A stretch of DNA of 64,000 nucleotides from contig JAGRJR010000001.1 of assembly GCA_020442635.1 (NCBI GenBank), forward strand, positions 1 to 64,000, in the 5' to 3' direction. Of the stretch, positions 46,969 to 56,302 are shown in pieces. The stretch's first letter is position 1. Every line of letters begins with the position of its first letter. The notes under the pieces are model-generated. The model was not told the origin of the DNA. It was given only the letters and a program-made list of their open reading frames with translations, and did no database searches. The translations under genes and the position numbers were made by a program. This DNA is from Lysobacterales bacterium. Its GTDB lineage: Bacteria; Pseudomonadota; Gammaproteobacteria; Xanthomonadales; Marinicellaceae.

Positions 46969-49767
46969 ATGACTGAATCTGAATCACTAACAAGAAAAAT
47001 AATAATCGACAAGTTGTTAGTTGATTCTGGCTGGAGTATCAATGACTCGGCTCAAGTTGTGGATGAGTATTTTATTTCAACAAATATCAAAGGAACTATT
47101 TCTGAATCACAATCTGAATATAAATCACATCAATTTTCAGATTATGTCTTATTAGGGAGAGATGGAGCAGTCATTGCAGTAGTTGAAGCCAAGAAAACCA
47201 GTAAAGATGCGGAGCTCGGTCGAGAGCAAGCAAAACAATATTGTTATAACATTCAAAAAGAAAAAGGAGGGGAACTGCCTTTTTGTTTTTATACCAATGG
47301 GTTGGAAATTTTCTTTTGGGACTTGGAAAACTATCCGCCACGCAAAGTGGTTGGATTTCCTACCAGAGAAGATTTGGAAAGATACCATTACATCAGAAGA
47401 AATCGTAAACCCTTAACACAAGAATTGATCAACCCAGACATTGCTGGTCGGGATTATCAGTTACGAGCCATTCGATCTGTTTTGGAAGGAATTGAACAAA
47501 AGAGAAGAGATTTTTTACTGGTTATGGCGACCGGATCTGGCAAAACGCGTACTTGTATAGCCATGACAGATGCGCTGATGAGAGCAGGACATGTTGAAAA
47601 AGTACTTTTTCTTGTCGATAGGGTTGAACTGAGAAGACAAGCTTTGGATGCCTTTAAAGAACACTTGCCCAACGAGCCTAGGTGGCCACACTTAGGCGAA
47701 AAACTATTCTCAAAAGACCGAAGGATTTATGTATCTACTTATCCTTCAATGCTCAACATCATTCGGGATGAGTCACAACATATATCCCCCCATTTTTTTG
47801 ATTTCATTGTAATAGATGAAAGTCACCGATCCATATACAACACTTATGGTAAAATTTTAGATTACTTCAAAACAATCACATTGGGCTTAACAGCAACACC
47901 GACAGAAGTGATTGATCACAATACATTTGCACTGTTTAATTGTGATGATGGGATTCCAACATTTGCCTATACTTATGAAGAAGCTGTAAATAATACGCCT
48001 CCTTACCTTTGTAACTTTCAAGTGATGAAAATACAAACTAAATTCCAAGTCGAAGGTATCAGTAAAAGAACGATTTCCTTAGAGGATCAGAAAAAATTAA
48101 TCTTGGAAGGTAAAGAGGTGGCAGAAATTAACTTCGAAGGTACTCAACTTGAAAAGCAGGTCATCAATAAAGGCACTAACACCATCATAGTCAGGGAGTT
48201 TATGGATGAATGCATCAAAGACCCTAATGGCGTACTTCCGGGTAAATCAATTTTCTTTTGTTCTTCTATAGCGCATGCTCGGCGCATAGAGCGAATATTT
48301 GATCAGCTTTATCCCCAGCATGCTGGCGAGCTAGCAAAAGTCCTTGTCTCAGAAGATCCCCGCGTTCATGGCAAAGGTGGATTATTAGACCAATTCAAAA
48401 AGAATGATATGCCAAGAATCGCCATCAGTGTTGACATGCTCGATACTGGGATAGATGTGCTTGAGTTGGTGAATTTGGTTTTTGCAAAACCAGTTTATTC
48501 ATATACTAAATTTTGGCAAATGATTGGTCGTGGTACCAGGTTATTGGAACCGAAGAAAATTAAGCCTTGGTGTATTGAAAAGGATGTATTCTTGATTATC
48601 GATTGTTGGGACAACTTTGAATACTTCAAAATACAACCTAAAGGAAAAGAATTAAAACCGCAAGTCCCTATTCCTGTTCGGCTGGTGGGGCTGAGGTTGG
48701 ATAAAATAGAGTTGGCAAAAGATCTACATCTTGCGGATGTGGTTGAAAATGAGGTGGAAAAGTTAAAAGCTCAAATCAAACAACTTCCAGCTAACTCAAT
48801 TGTCATCAAAGAAGCTGCTCTTGACTTGAATCAATTAAATAAAGAGTTTTGGCTTAAATTAAGCCAGGAAAAGTTGGAATTTTTGAAGAATAGAATTAGA
48901 CCACTGTTTCGCACCCTTTCAAATGTTGACTTTAAAGCCATGCGTTTTGAGCGAGATGTACTGGAATATACTATTGCGATACTCAGTGAAGACAAAGAAC
49001 GTTCGGAAACATTAAAGGCTGCAATCATTGAACAAATTTCTGAGCTACCCCTCACCATTCATTATGTCAAAGAACATGAAGAATTAATAAAAGAAGCTCA
49101 AAGTGATCAATATTGGCGCGATTCAGATGAAGCCAGCTTGGATGAATTGGTCGAAACATTGGCTCCTGTCATGAAGTTTCGTGACAGAAACTTATGGAAT
49201 TCAAAACCTGTTTATTTAAACTTAACAGACACCATACATTCAAAAGAAATGGTGGCGTTTGGCCCTGAACAAGAAGCCGTCAGCATCAGTAAATACCGAA
49301 AAATGGTTGAATCATTGATTTTTGAGTTGGTGAAGTCGAATCCTATCCTGCAAAAAATACAAGCTGGAAGAGAAATAAATAAATCAGAAGCAGAACTTTT
49401 GGCAGAAACTTTGCATGAAAAACACCCGCATATTACTGAAGACTTATTGAGAACAGTTTATAAAAATCGTAAAGCTCAATTCATTCAGTTTATTCGTCAT
49501 ATACTGGGTCTGGAGACATTGAAAAGCTTTCCTGAAACAGTCAGTGAGGCCTTCAATCATTTCATAAAACAACACACTGATTTAAGCACTCGCCAGCTTG
49601 AGTTTTTGAATTTATTAAAAAATGTGATGATTGACAGAGAAAAAATTGAGAGAAAAGACCTCATAAATACACCTTTTACAATCATACATCCAAAAGGCAT
49701 TCGAGGCGTATTCAGTCCGAAAGAGATTGAGGAAATATTAACACTCACCGAACAATTGGCTGCATAA
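46969..49767 (+). CDS. hsdR: Type I restriction enzyme R subunit
   Basis: About 932 residues. The N-terminal nuclease domain has the PD-(D/E)xK pattern LLGRDGAVIAVVEAKKTSKDA (ExK at about residue 73), with GREQAKQY behind it. Two RecA-like motor domains follow: Walker A MATGSGKTRTC at about 186, VLFLVDRVELRRQA, DESH box VIDESHRS at about 282, GLTATPTE, and motif VI IGRGTRL. A C-terminal helical domain binds the methylase. It translocates DNA and cuts remote from the recognition site. First gene of hsdRMS; hsdM starts 28 bases later. The start at 46969 (MTESESLTRK) follows AAGAAA. Confidence 0.96.
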   Translation: MTESESLTRKIIIDKLLVDSGWSINDSAQVVDEYFISTNIKGTISESQSEYKSHQFSDYVLLGRDGAVIAVVEAKKTSKDAELGREQAKQYCYNIQKEKGGELPFCFYTNGLEIFFWDLENYPPRKVVGFPTREDLERYHYIRRNRKPLTQELINPDIAGRDYQLRAIRSVLEGIEQKRRDFLLVMATGSGKTRTCIAMTDALMRAGHVEKVLFLVDRVELRRQALDAFKEHLPNEPRWPHLGEKLFSKDRRIYVSTYPSMLNIIRDESQHISPHFFDFIVIDESHRSIYNTYGKILDYFKTITLGLTATPTEVIDHNTFALFNCDDGIPTFAYTYEEAVNNTPPYLCNFQVMKIQTKFQVEGISKRTISLEDQKKLILEGKEVAEINFEGTQLEKQVINKGTNTIIVREFMDECIKDPNGVLPGKSIFFCSSIAHARRIERIFDQLYPQHAGELAKVLVSEDPRVHGKGGLLDQFKKNDMPRIAISVDMLDTGIDVLELVNLVFAKPVYSYTKFWQMIGRGTRLLEPKKIKPWCIEKDVFLIIDCWDNFEYFKIQPKGKELKPQVPIPVRLVGLRLDKIELAKDLHLADVVENEVEKLKAQIKQLPANSIVIKEAALDLNQLNKEFWLKLSQEKLEFLKNRIRPLFRTLSNVDFKAMRFERDVLEYTIAILSEDKERSETLKAAIIEQISELPLTIHYVKEHEELIKEAQSDQYWRDSDEASLDELVETLAPVMKFRDRNLWNSKPVYLNLTDTIHSKEMVAFGPEQEAVSISKYRKMVESLIFELVKSNPILQKIQAGREINKSEAELLAETLHEKHPHITEDLLRTVYKNRKAQFIQFIRHILGLETLKSFPETVSEAFNHFIKQHTDLSTRQLEFLNLLKNVMIDREKIERKDLINTPFTIIHPKGIRGVFSPKEIEEILTLTEQLAA

Positions 49768-49795
49768 TTCAGGCGGATTAAAGAGAGAGAAAGAC

Positions 49796-51454
49796 ATGTT
49801 ACAAAACAACCCGGATCTGAAAAGTAAAATTGACCAGCTTTGGAATAAGTTCTGGAGTGGAGGTATTTCCAATCCATTAACTGCGATAGAACAAATTACT
49901 TATTTGTTATTTATGAAACGGCTGGATGACCTGGATTTAAAAAAACAGGGTAATGCAGCGTTCTCTAAAGAAAAATATACATCTAAATTCGACGGAACTT
50001 GGATACCGCCAGAATATCGTGATAAAAATGTCGCTGATGAATTTTCAGTTGATAAAAATCAGCTCAGGTGGAGTGTGTTTAAGCACATGCCAGCCGAAGA
50101 CATGCTGTTACATGTACAGACAAAAGTGTTCCCATTTTTAAAAGACCTGAACGGCACAGAGTCCAACTTCACCCACCACATGAAAAATGCGGTATTTATC
50201 ATCCCCAAACCATCCTTATTAGTTGAAGCGGTTAAAACCATTGATGAAATCTTCGAAATCATGGAAAAGGACTCGGAAGAAAAAGGACAAGCCTTCCAGG
50301 ATATTCAAGGCGATGTTTATGAAATGCTGCTCTCTGAGATTGCCACAGCTGGGAAAAATGGACAGTTTCGCACGCCTCGGCATATCATTAAATTACTGGT
50401 TGATTTGGTGCAGCCACAGTTGGGTCATAAAATTTGTGATCCGGCCTGTGGCTCAGCCGGTTTTTTACTCGGTGCTTATCTATACATCGTCACTCAATTA
50501 GAGATCAACGCTGGTCGTAACGACCTTAAGCCAGACGAGGATGGTTTTATACGCACATCCGTTTCGGCTGGCTTGTCAGATAAAGTCCAAAATATATTAA
50601 ACAACACACTGTTTGGTTTTGACATAGACAGCACCATGGTGCGTCTGGGGCTGATGAATATGATGATGCATGGTGTTGATGAGCCACATATTGACTACCA
50701 GGATACCTTAAGTAAAAGTTTTAATGAAGAATCAGAATATGACACCATTCTTGCCAATCCCCCATTCACCGGCAATTTAGATAAAGGCGATGTGAACGAA
50801 CAGTTCCAACTGAGCACCACCAAGACAGAACTGTTGTTTTTAGAAAATATCTATCGCCTGTTAAGATTGGGTGGTACCGCAGGTGTGATCATTCCACAAG
50901 GCGTGTTGTTTGGTAGTGGTAAAGCCTTCAAACAAATCAGAAAACTGTTGATAGAACGCTGTGATCTCAAAGCAGTGATCTCCATGCCCAGCGGTGTGTT
51001 TAAACCTTATGCCGGTGTCAGTACAGCGATCTTGTTGTTCACCAAAGTGGTGCCTGGGGATGAAAAAGTTAAAAAACCAGCCACCCAACAGGTCTGGTTT
51101 TATGACATGGAAGATGACGGTTATACCCTGGATGATAAACGCCAGAAAAAAACTGACCACGGTGATTTGCAAGACATCATCACCCAATTCAAAACCCGTG
51201 AAAACGTCAAAGAATGGGATCGAACCCAAAAATACTTCGCCGTCCCAGCCAAAGAAATCATCAAAGAAGACTACGATCTGTCTTTCAGCCGTTATAAAGA
51301 AGAAGTCTTCGAAGAAATCGAATACGAGTCACCCGCACAAATCCTCAAACAACTGATCGAAGCCGAAATCGGCAACACCACAATCACCAACCAAAAACAC
51401 ATCCAAGGTGGCATTGTTAAGGAGCTTTTGGAACTCAGGGAGATGATTAAGTGA
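49796..51454 (+). CDS. hsdM: Type I restriction-modification DNA methyltransferase
   Basis: 552 residues, N6-adenine methyltransferase. N-terminal HsdM_N helical region (LWNKFWSGGISNPLTAIEQITYLLFMKRLDD), then the AdoMet site KICDPACGSAGFLLGAYLY at about 215 and the catalytic NPPFTG at about 321, followed by TELLFLENIYRLLRLGGTAGVIIPQGVLFG. Works with HsdS for modification and is required with HsdR for cutting. Stop overlaps the hsdS start (GTGA). Confidence 0.97.
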   Translation: MLQNNPDLKSKIDQLWNKFWSGGISNPLTAIEQITYLLFMKRLDDLDLKKQGNAAFSKEKYTSKFDGTWIPPEYRDKNVADEFSVDKNQLRWSVFKHMPAEDMLLHVQTKVFPFLKDLNGTESNFTHHMKNAVFIIPKPSLLVEAVKTIDEIFEIMEKDSEEKGQAFQDIQGDVYEMLLSEIATAGKNGQFRTPRHIIKLLVDLVQPQLGHKICDPACGSAGFLLGAYLYIVTQLEINAGRNDLKPDEDGFIRTSVSAGLSDKVQNILNNTLFGFDIDSTMVRLGLMNMMMHGVDEPHIDYQDTLSKSFNEESEYDTILANPPFTGNLDKGDVNEQFQLSTTKTELLFLENIYRLLRLGGTAGVIIPQGVLFGSGKAFKQIRKLLIERCDLKAVISMPSGVFKPYAGVSTAILLFTKVVPGDEKVKKPATQQVWFYDMEDDGYTLDDKRQKKTDHGDLQDIITQFKTRENVKEWDRTQKYFAVPAKEIIKEDYDLSFSRYKEEVFEEIEYESPAQILKQLIEAEIGNTTITNQKHIQGGIVKELLELREMIK

Positions 51455-53385
51455 AGTTTGAACTTTTGCAAAATGTAGCAACTGTTATTGCTGGGCAATC
51501 ACCACCATCTTCTAGCTATAACGACAAAGGGAATGGTCTTCCTTTTTTTCAAGGTAAAGCAGATTTTCAGGATAAGCATCCTAAAATTCGTATGTGGAGC
51601 AACAGTAAAAAAAGAAAAGTTGCAGTTGAAAATGACATATTAATCTCTGTGAGAGCACCAGTTGGAGCTGTAAATATATGTAAGCAAAAGTCTATAATCG
51701 GCCGAGGTTTGTCAATAATTAGACCAGGCGAAGAAATAGATGTTAACTATTTATATTACTTTCTTAAAGCCAACCAAAAGCAAATTAGTGCGATGGGGAC
51801 AGGTTCAACATTTAAAGCAATTACACAAAGAACATTAAAATGCTTGCTTATTCCATGCCCATCACTGATTAACCAAAAACAAATTGCCCATATTTTAGGT
51901 AAAGTCGAATCCCTGATTCAGCAACGCAAACAACATATCACGCAATTAGATGAGCTGTTAAGAAGTGTGTTTTTGGATATGTTTGGTGATCCTGTTAGAA
52001 ATGAAAAGCTGTGGAGTCTAGATTCGCTTGCAGGTTATGGAAAATTTAAAAATGGTTTGAACTTTAGTAAGGGTGAATCTGGTGTCAAAATTAAGCATAT
52101 TGGAGTTGGAGACTTTAAGACACATTCAAAAATTGATGATATGAGTTCATTGTCTTTTATTGAACTAACTAAATTGCCAAATGAGGATTGCTTTTTAAAG
52201 AACGGAGATGTACTTTTTGTAAGATCAAATGGAAATAAAGAGTTAATTGGAAGATGTTTATCAGTATACCCACAATCTGAGCGAGTTTCGTATAGTGGTT
52301 TTTGTATAAGATACAGATTAGAAAAAGATCAAATAAATCCAATCTACTTAGTTCATTTGTTCAGAGAACAATCATTTCGAAAAAAATTACTTAGCGGAGG
52401 AAAGGGAGCAAATATTCAAAATATTAACCAAAAGTTGTTAGGTTCTTTGAAAATCCCTATTCCAAACTCTGAAACTCAAAACCAATTCGCCGAAATAGTC
52501 AAAAAAGTTGAAGGTATCAAAACTCTTTATCAAAACAGTCTGGAACAACTGGAAAATCTGTACGGTTCCTTGAGCCAAAAAGCATTTAAAGGTGAATTGA
52601 ATTTATCAAAAATCAGTACAGGGGAAGAATTAACTGAGGCTGATGAAGTTGAGGTGGTTGGTCAAGTGATTGCTGAGTCGAGCCAAGTAGCTCAAGATAG
52701 GCTCAATGCCGCTTTGACTGATTTAAATAAACTTAACAACATCAGTTATGAAGCAGAGGTTGCCAGAATCATTAATATTGCACGGGCTGACTTAAATGTG
52801 GGTGCTGCATTGACAGATATGCAGGAAGTGTTGGCCGTATCGACTACACCATTGGAACAACTCAGGAATATGCCACAGATCGCTTCTACTATGGAAAATG
52901 TTGAAGGTGTTTTAAGACAGGCAAATGTGGATGTAGGAGCCATTGAACAAAGTGCCGATTTAGCCAGGTCTATTGCAACTACAGTTCCAGAAGTCGAATT
53001 GATTGAGATGCCTCAATTTGCAAATGCCATCGCATCATTGCAACAGCCATTTGAAAGCTTGCGGCATTCTATGCAATCTATTGGCGTATTAATGGATGGT
53101 GTTGATGAGGTTAAAGCTTTCAATGAAGATGCTTTTTTGGAATTCCTGTCTCAATTCAGTGAGCAAATCATGACTGCTAACGAGCTGTGGGATGATTTAC
53201 AAAAGAAAAAGTGGAAAAAAACCACATTAGACAAGGAAATATTTGAATCAATGGTCATCAACCTTTTACGCAAAGGACAGTACCTTGAGCAAGTATATGC
53301 GGTAACCAATGCCAACCACAAATCCAAAGATAAAAACAAGCGCCACGAAAAATGTGTGGCATTGAAGGTGTTGGATGCAGCTTAA
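51451..53385 (+). CDS. hsdS: Type I specificity subunit with long C-terminal extension
   Basis: 644 residues, GTG start overlapping the hsdM stop. The first 390 residues are a normal HsdS: TRD1 at about 1-135, central helix (NQKQIAHILGKVESLIQQRKQHITQLDELLRSVFLDMFGDP), TRD2 at about 180-335, second helix (TQNQFAEIVKKVEGIKTLYQNSLEQLENLYGSLSQKAFKGEL). Typical HsdS ends about here. A further 250 residues are present: a repeat-like acidic helical part (LEQLRNMPQIASTMENVEGVLRQ, AIEQSADLARSIATTVPEVELIEMPQFANAI) and a basic end (QKKKWKKTTLDKEIFESMVINLLRKGQYLEQVYA). Its last 11 bases overlap the ATPase gene. Confidence 0.93.
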   Translation: MKFELLQNVATVIAGQSPPSSSYNDKGNGLPFFQGKADFQDKHPKIRMWSNSKKRKVAVENDILISVRAPVGAVNICKQKSIIGRGLSIIRPGEEIDVNYLYYFLKANQKQISAMGTGSTFKAITQRTLKCLLIPCPSLINQKQIAHILGKVESLIQQRKQHITQLDELLRSVFLDMFGDPVRNEKLWSLDSLAGYGKFKNGLNFSKGESGVKIKHIGVGDFKTHSKIDDMSSLSFIELTKLPNEDCFLKNGDVLFVRSNGNKELIGRCLSVYPQSERVSYSGFCIRYRLEKDQINPIYLVHLFREQSFRKKLLSGGKGANIQNINQKLLGSLKIPIPNSETQNQFAEIVKKVEGIKTLYQNSLEQLENLYGSLSQKAFKGELNLSKISTGEELTEADEVEVVGQVIAESSQVAQDRLNAALTDLNKLNNISYEAEVARIINIARADLNVGAALTDMQEVLAVSTTPLEQLRNMPQIASTMENVEGVLRQANVDVGAIEQSADLARSIATTVPEVELIEMPQFANAIASLQQPFESLRHSMQSIGVLMDGVDEVKAFNEDAFLEFLSQFSEQIMTANELWDDLQKKKWKKTTLDKEIFESMVINLLRKGQYLEQVYAVTNANHKSKDKNKRHEKCVALKVLDAA

Positions 53386-55075
53386 ATACCTTAAATTAAT
53401 GAATAGTTTCAGAGGGTTGCCCGCAGACTATGAAATTAATTTTAATAAAAAAAGCCACTTAAATGATTCAGCAGCATTAATTGAGCCTACGTGTTTGGTT
53501 GGGCTTAATGGCTCAGGGAAATCAAATTTGTTGGAGGTGCTCGCAGAAATATTTTTTTATTTGGAAAATTACTGTAGCGCTGATCGGCATACAAATCATG
53601 TTATCAGCCGCTTCAAAAATTTTCCAGATTTTGAGTTACAGTATTTTGTTTCCAGTAAACAATTACTTCAATATTTAAGTGAAGATCAAGAAGTCAGAGC
53701 TGTTATTTCAAGGTTGAAAGATGAAGTCAAGGTATTGATTTTTGTTACAAAAGACTCCGATCATACACAGGTAAAAGCTTTTGTAGATGGACAGCATTAT
53801 TCTTTAAAAAATGATCCCGCAGCGTTACCCACTCGAGTGATAGGCTATTCATCAGGAATGAATGAACTGATCAGCAACCCGTTCATCAAGATTGATTTCC
53901 AATACTTAAGTGAGATGCTGGAAAAGAGGAATAATTCCACCAGTTCAAGTTTGGTGATGAACAGAATGTTTTATCTGAATTACGACTCAAACAAGTACAT
54001 CACCATTGCTAATTTCTTGTTTGATAGTGATGATTTTTCCATGGAAGGATATGATGAGACATCCACACCATCTGATTTTGGTGGTATTAACCTCAGGTAT
54101 TTAAAAACAGAAACCGGAATTCAAGATCTTAACTTTTTTACTTTAAATTTGAGGTTGGAAAAAAGCGCCGAAACAAACGCAAACTATTTATCTTCAGCAT
54201 TAAACCTGGTGCTAGAAAAATTTAAAGCATGTTCGACATTTTATGAGGCTAATGAACGGGAAACCAAAACCAAATCAAACAAAGAGCTAACTTACAAGTT
54301 TTGGGTAAATAGTGCCACAAAAGCAGCTTTTAGGAACGAGTTCAAAACTGCTTATGAATTGTACAAGGCTTTTTATTTTCTTGAGCTGTTAAATCTGGAG
54401 TTAGTGAGTAAAACAACCAGAGACAACATTCTTGGTGCGAATTGTGATGATCAAGAAAATTTGTCCGAGGAACTGCCTCGTTTCGAAAAGCAAAAGTTAA
54501 AGTTTTATCTGAGTCAGATCAAATTAGAAAAAGATGATGGCGTCGAAATTGATTACAGAAAACTGTCAGATGGAGAACATCAATTATTACAGGTGATAGG
54601 TTCTTTACTACTCATGGATAAAGAAGGTGCCTTATTTTTATATGATGAGCCAGAAACTCACTTCAATCCTGATTGGCGATCAAAGTTTGTCCAATTAATT
54701 AATAACAGTGTAGATAAATCAAGGGAGCAGGAAATTATCCTTACCACACATTCACCTTTTATTATTTCGGATTGTAAAAAAGAAAATGTGTATATTTTTC
54801 AGAGGGATTCTGAGGGGAATGTTTTACCTCCTATTAACCCTGAGGTAAAAACTTTTGGGACTTCGGTTTCTATTTTAACAGATGAGATTTTTGGTAAAAG
54901 TGAAACAGTTTCAAATATGTCTTTGTCGGTAATTAAAGATATCAGGAGTGAGGCGAGTAATAGCTTGGAAGATCTTGAAAAAGCAAAACGTAAAATAAGA
55001 AAACTTGGAGAGAGCCCTGAAAAAATATTGCTCTATAGTGATTTACTGACCATTGAAAAAAACTTAAAGGATTGA
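53375..55075 (+). CDS. ABC/SMC-like ATPase of the RM operon (PtuA-like)
   Basis: 566 residues. Walker A GLNGSGKS at 43-50, signature LSDGEHQ at about 398-404, Walker B LFLYDEPETHFNP at about 421-432, and the switch His in LTTHSPFIISD. The centre (about 190-390) is a helical insertion. This is the layout of defence ATPases such as PtuA or the 'restriction-system-associated' AAA family. Start ATG 53375 overlaps hsdS by 11 bases, and the HNH gene starts one base after its stop, so it is part of the RM operon. Likely a sensor or regulator of the HNH nuclease. Confidence 0.88.
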   Translation: MQLKYLKLMNSFRGLPADYEINFNKKSHLNDSAALIEPTCLVGLNGSGKSNLLEVLAEIFFYLENYCSADRHTNHVISRFKNFPDFELQYFVSSKQLLQYLSEDQEVRAVISRLKDEVKVLIFVTKDSDHTQVKAFVDGQHYSLKNDPAALPTRVIGYSSGMNELISNPFIKIDFQYLSEMLEKRNNSTSSSLVMNRMFYLNYDSNKYITIANFLFDSDDFSMEGYDETSTPSDFGGINLRYLKTETGIQDLNFFTLNLRLEKSAETNANYLSSALNLVLEKFKACSTFYEANERETKTKSNKELTYKFWVNSATKAAFRNEFKTAYELYKAFYFLELLNLELVSKTTRDNILGANCDDQENLSEELPRFEKQKLKFYLSQIKLEKDDGVEIDYRKLSDGEHQLLQVIGSLLLMDKEGALFLYDEPETHFNPDWRSKFVQLINNSVDKSREQEIILTTHSPFIISDCKKENVYIFQRDSEGNVLPPINPEVKTFGTSVSILTDEIFGKSETVSNMSLSVIKDIRSEASNSLEDLEKAKRKIRKLGESPEKILLYSDLLTIEKNLKD

Positions 55076-55076
55076 A

Positions 55077-56111
55077 ATGCTGAGGCCTTATAAACACATA
55101 TCCACGAATTTAGAGAATTTACATGAATATGTGCTTGAATTCTTTGACAAGATTGAACATGAGGAAGGTGCTTTTCGTGTTGAGCTCTTTAATCAAAAAT
55201 TCAGACCAATTGTTCAACGGCATGAGGTAGTACTTCTAAGGAAGTTTGAGGAAATTTTTAACCAATTTAAAGGGTTTTCCCAAGAAAAAAAGTCAAGTAT
55301 CTGCGCTCAAATCAAACACAGTAATGAAATCGAAAAAATATGTAGTCGTGAAGTTGAACCTTTGAGTTTTAATAGCTTAGAAGATGATTTTTTTGATTTG
55401 GTTAGAGAATTGTTTTTGAATTTGTATAACAAGGTGCTAAATGGCGAAATCGCTAAGCAAGAGATAGGGATGAGTCTTAGGAATCATTTTGATCAATTCA
55501 GAACTGCAAATGAAGACATCACTGATTGTCCTATGTGCGGTATATCTCCATTGAAATCTAAATACGACAAATCCAGAGACCAGTACGATCATTATTTACC
55601 TAAAGCGATTTATCCATTATCTTCTGTTAACTTTAAAAATTTAGTTCCTACTTGTTTAGAGTGTAATTCATTTAATGCCAAAGGTGATTGTGATGTTATT
55701 GATTCAACAGGAGGTAGAAAAATATTTTATCCTTATGATCAAAATTATCATGGACTTGAAATTAAATTCTCAATCATTGATCAAGACCATGTAATTGAAA
55801 ACTTGGATTGGAATGTATGTTTTGATTGTCAAGATGACAGAGAAGATGAAATCGAATCGTGGAAAGCAATATATAAGATTGAAGAACGATATATCGGCCA
55901 TGTAAAAGGAAAAATAACGAAATGGTTTAAAACATACTGGTCATTTATGCAAAAGCGAAAAAGTAATAATTTATCAACAGAAGACAACCAGCAGGCATAT
56001 TTTGATTTTTTGGAAGCCGATGAGCAGGAGTTAATAAATATGGTGAGAAAACCAGCATTACAGGAGTTTTTGCGAATGGAGACAATTATCAGGGCATTAG
56101 AAGAAGTATAA
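55077..56111 (+). CDS. HNH endonuclease of the RM operon (PtuB-like)
   Basis: 344 residues. An N-terminal helical region of about 145 residues precedes a Cys2-Cys2 HNH core: CPMCG at 151-155, DHYLPKAIYP with the catalytic His172 at 171-180, FKNLVP and CLECN at 193-197. The DHYLPK plus CxxC pattern is that of PtuB/TIGR02646-type nucleases that pair with an SMC-like ATPase. The gene begins one base after the ATPase stop. The C-terminal 130 residues are unrecognised and helical. A second possible frame fragment follows the stop (see findings). Confidence 0.87.
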   Translation: MLRPYKHISTNLENLHEYVLEFFDKIEHEEGAFRVELFNQKFRPIVQRHEVVLLRKFEEIFNQFKGFSQEKKSSICAQIKHSNEIEKICSREVEPLSFNSLEDDFFDLVRELFLNLYNKVLNGEIAKQEIGMSLRNHFDQFRTANEDITDCPMCGISPLKSKYDKSRDQYDHYLPKAIYPLSSVNFKNLVPTCLECNSFNAKGDCDVIDSTGGRKIFYPYDQNYHGLEIKFSIIDQDHVIENLDWNVCFDCQDDREDEIESWKAIYKIEERYIGHVKGKITKWFKTYWSFMQKRKSNNLSTEDNQQAYFDFLEADEQELINMVRKPALQEFLRMETIIRALEEV

Positions 56112-56238
56112 CAAAACAAAAGATTATGAAATCGATAAAGTTTTAGATGAACTTTCGACATTAATCCAACCGGAAAACAGGCTTTCTAATACTGCATTAA
56201 TACACCTGAAAAGCTATAGGTATATTGAGGAAGTTTGA
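56110..56238 (+). pseudogene. Possible remnant frame after the HNH gene
   Basis: An open frame of 42 codons, different from that of the HNH gene, has protein-like composition (DYEIDKVLDELSTLIQPENR, IHLKSYRYIEEV) and no start codon. It may be the tail of an HNH gene that was shifted, or the end of a lost gene. Weak support. Confidence 0.25.
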
Positions 56239-56302
56239 GATGTGATAGGTATGTAAATGTGTGTGATTAATTTGAAATTAGTTTATACAAGAGGAAAAGA
56301 AA

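Noticed and set aside
47000..56111. CRISPR array in the defence region
   Set aside because: I looked for spaced direct repeats of 25-40 bases in the gene-free stretches and found none in this window.
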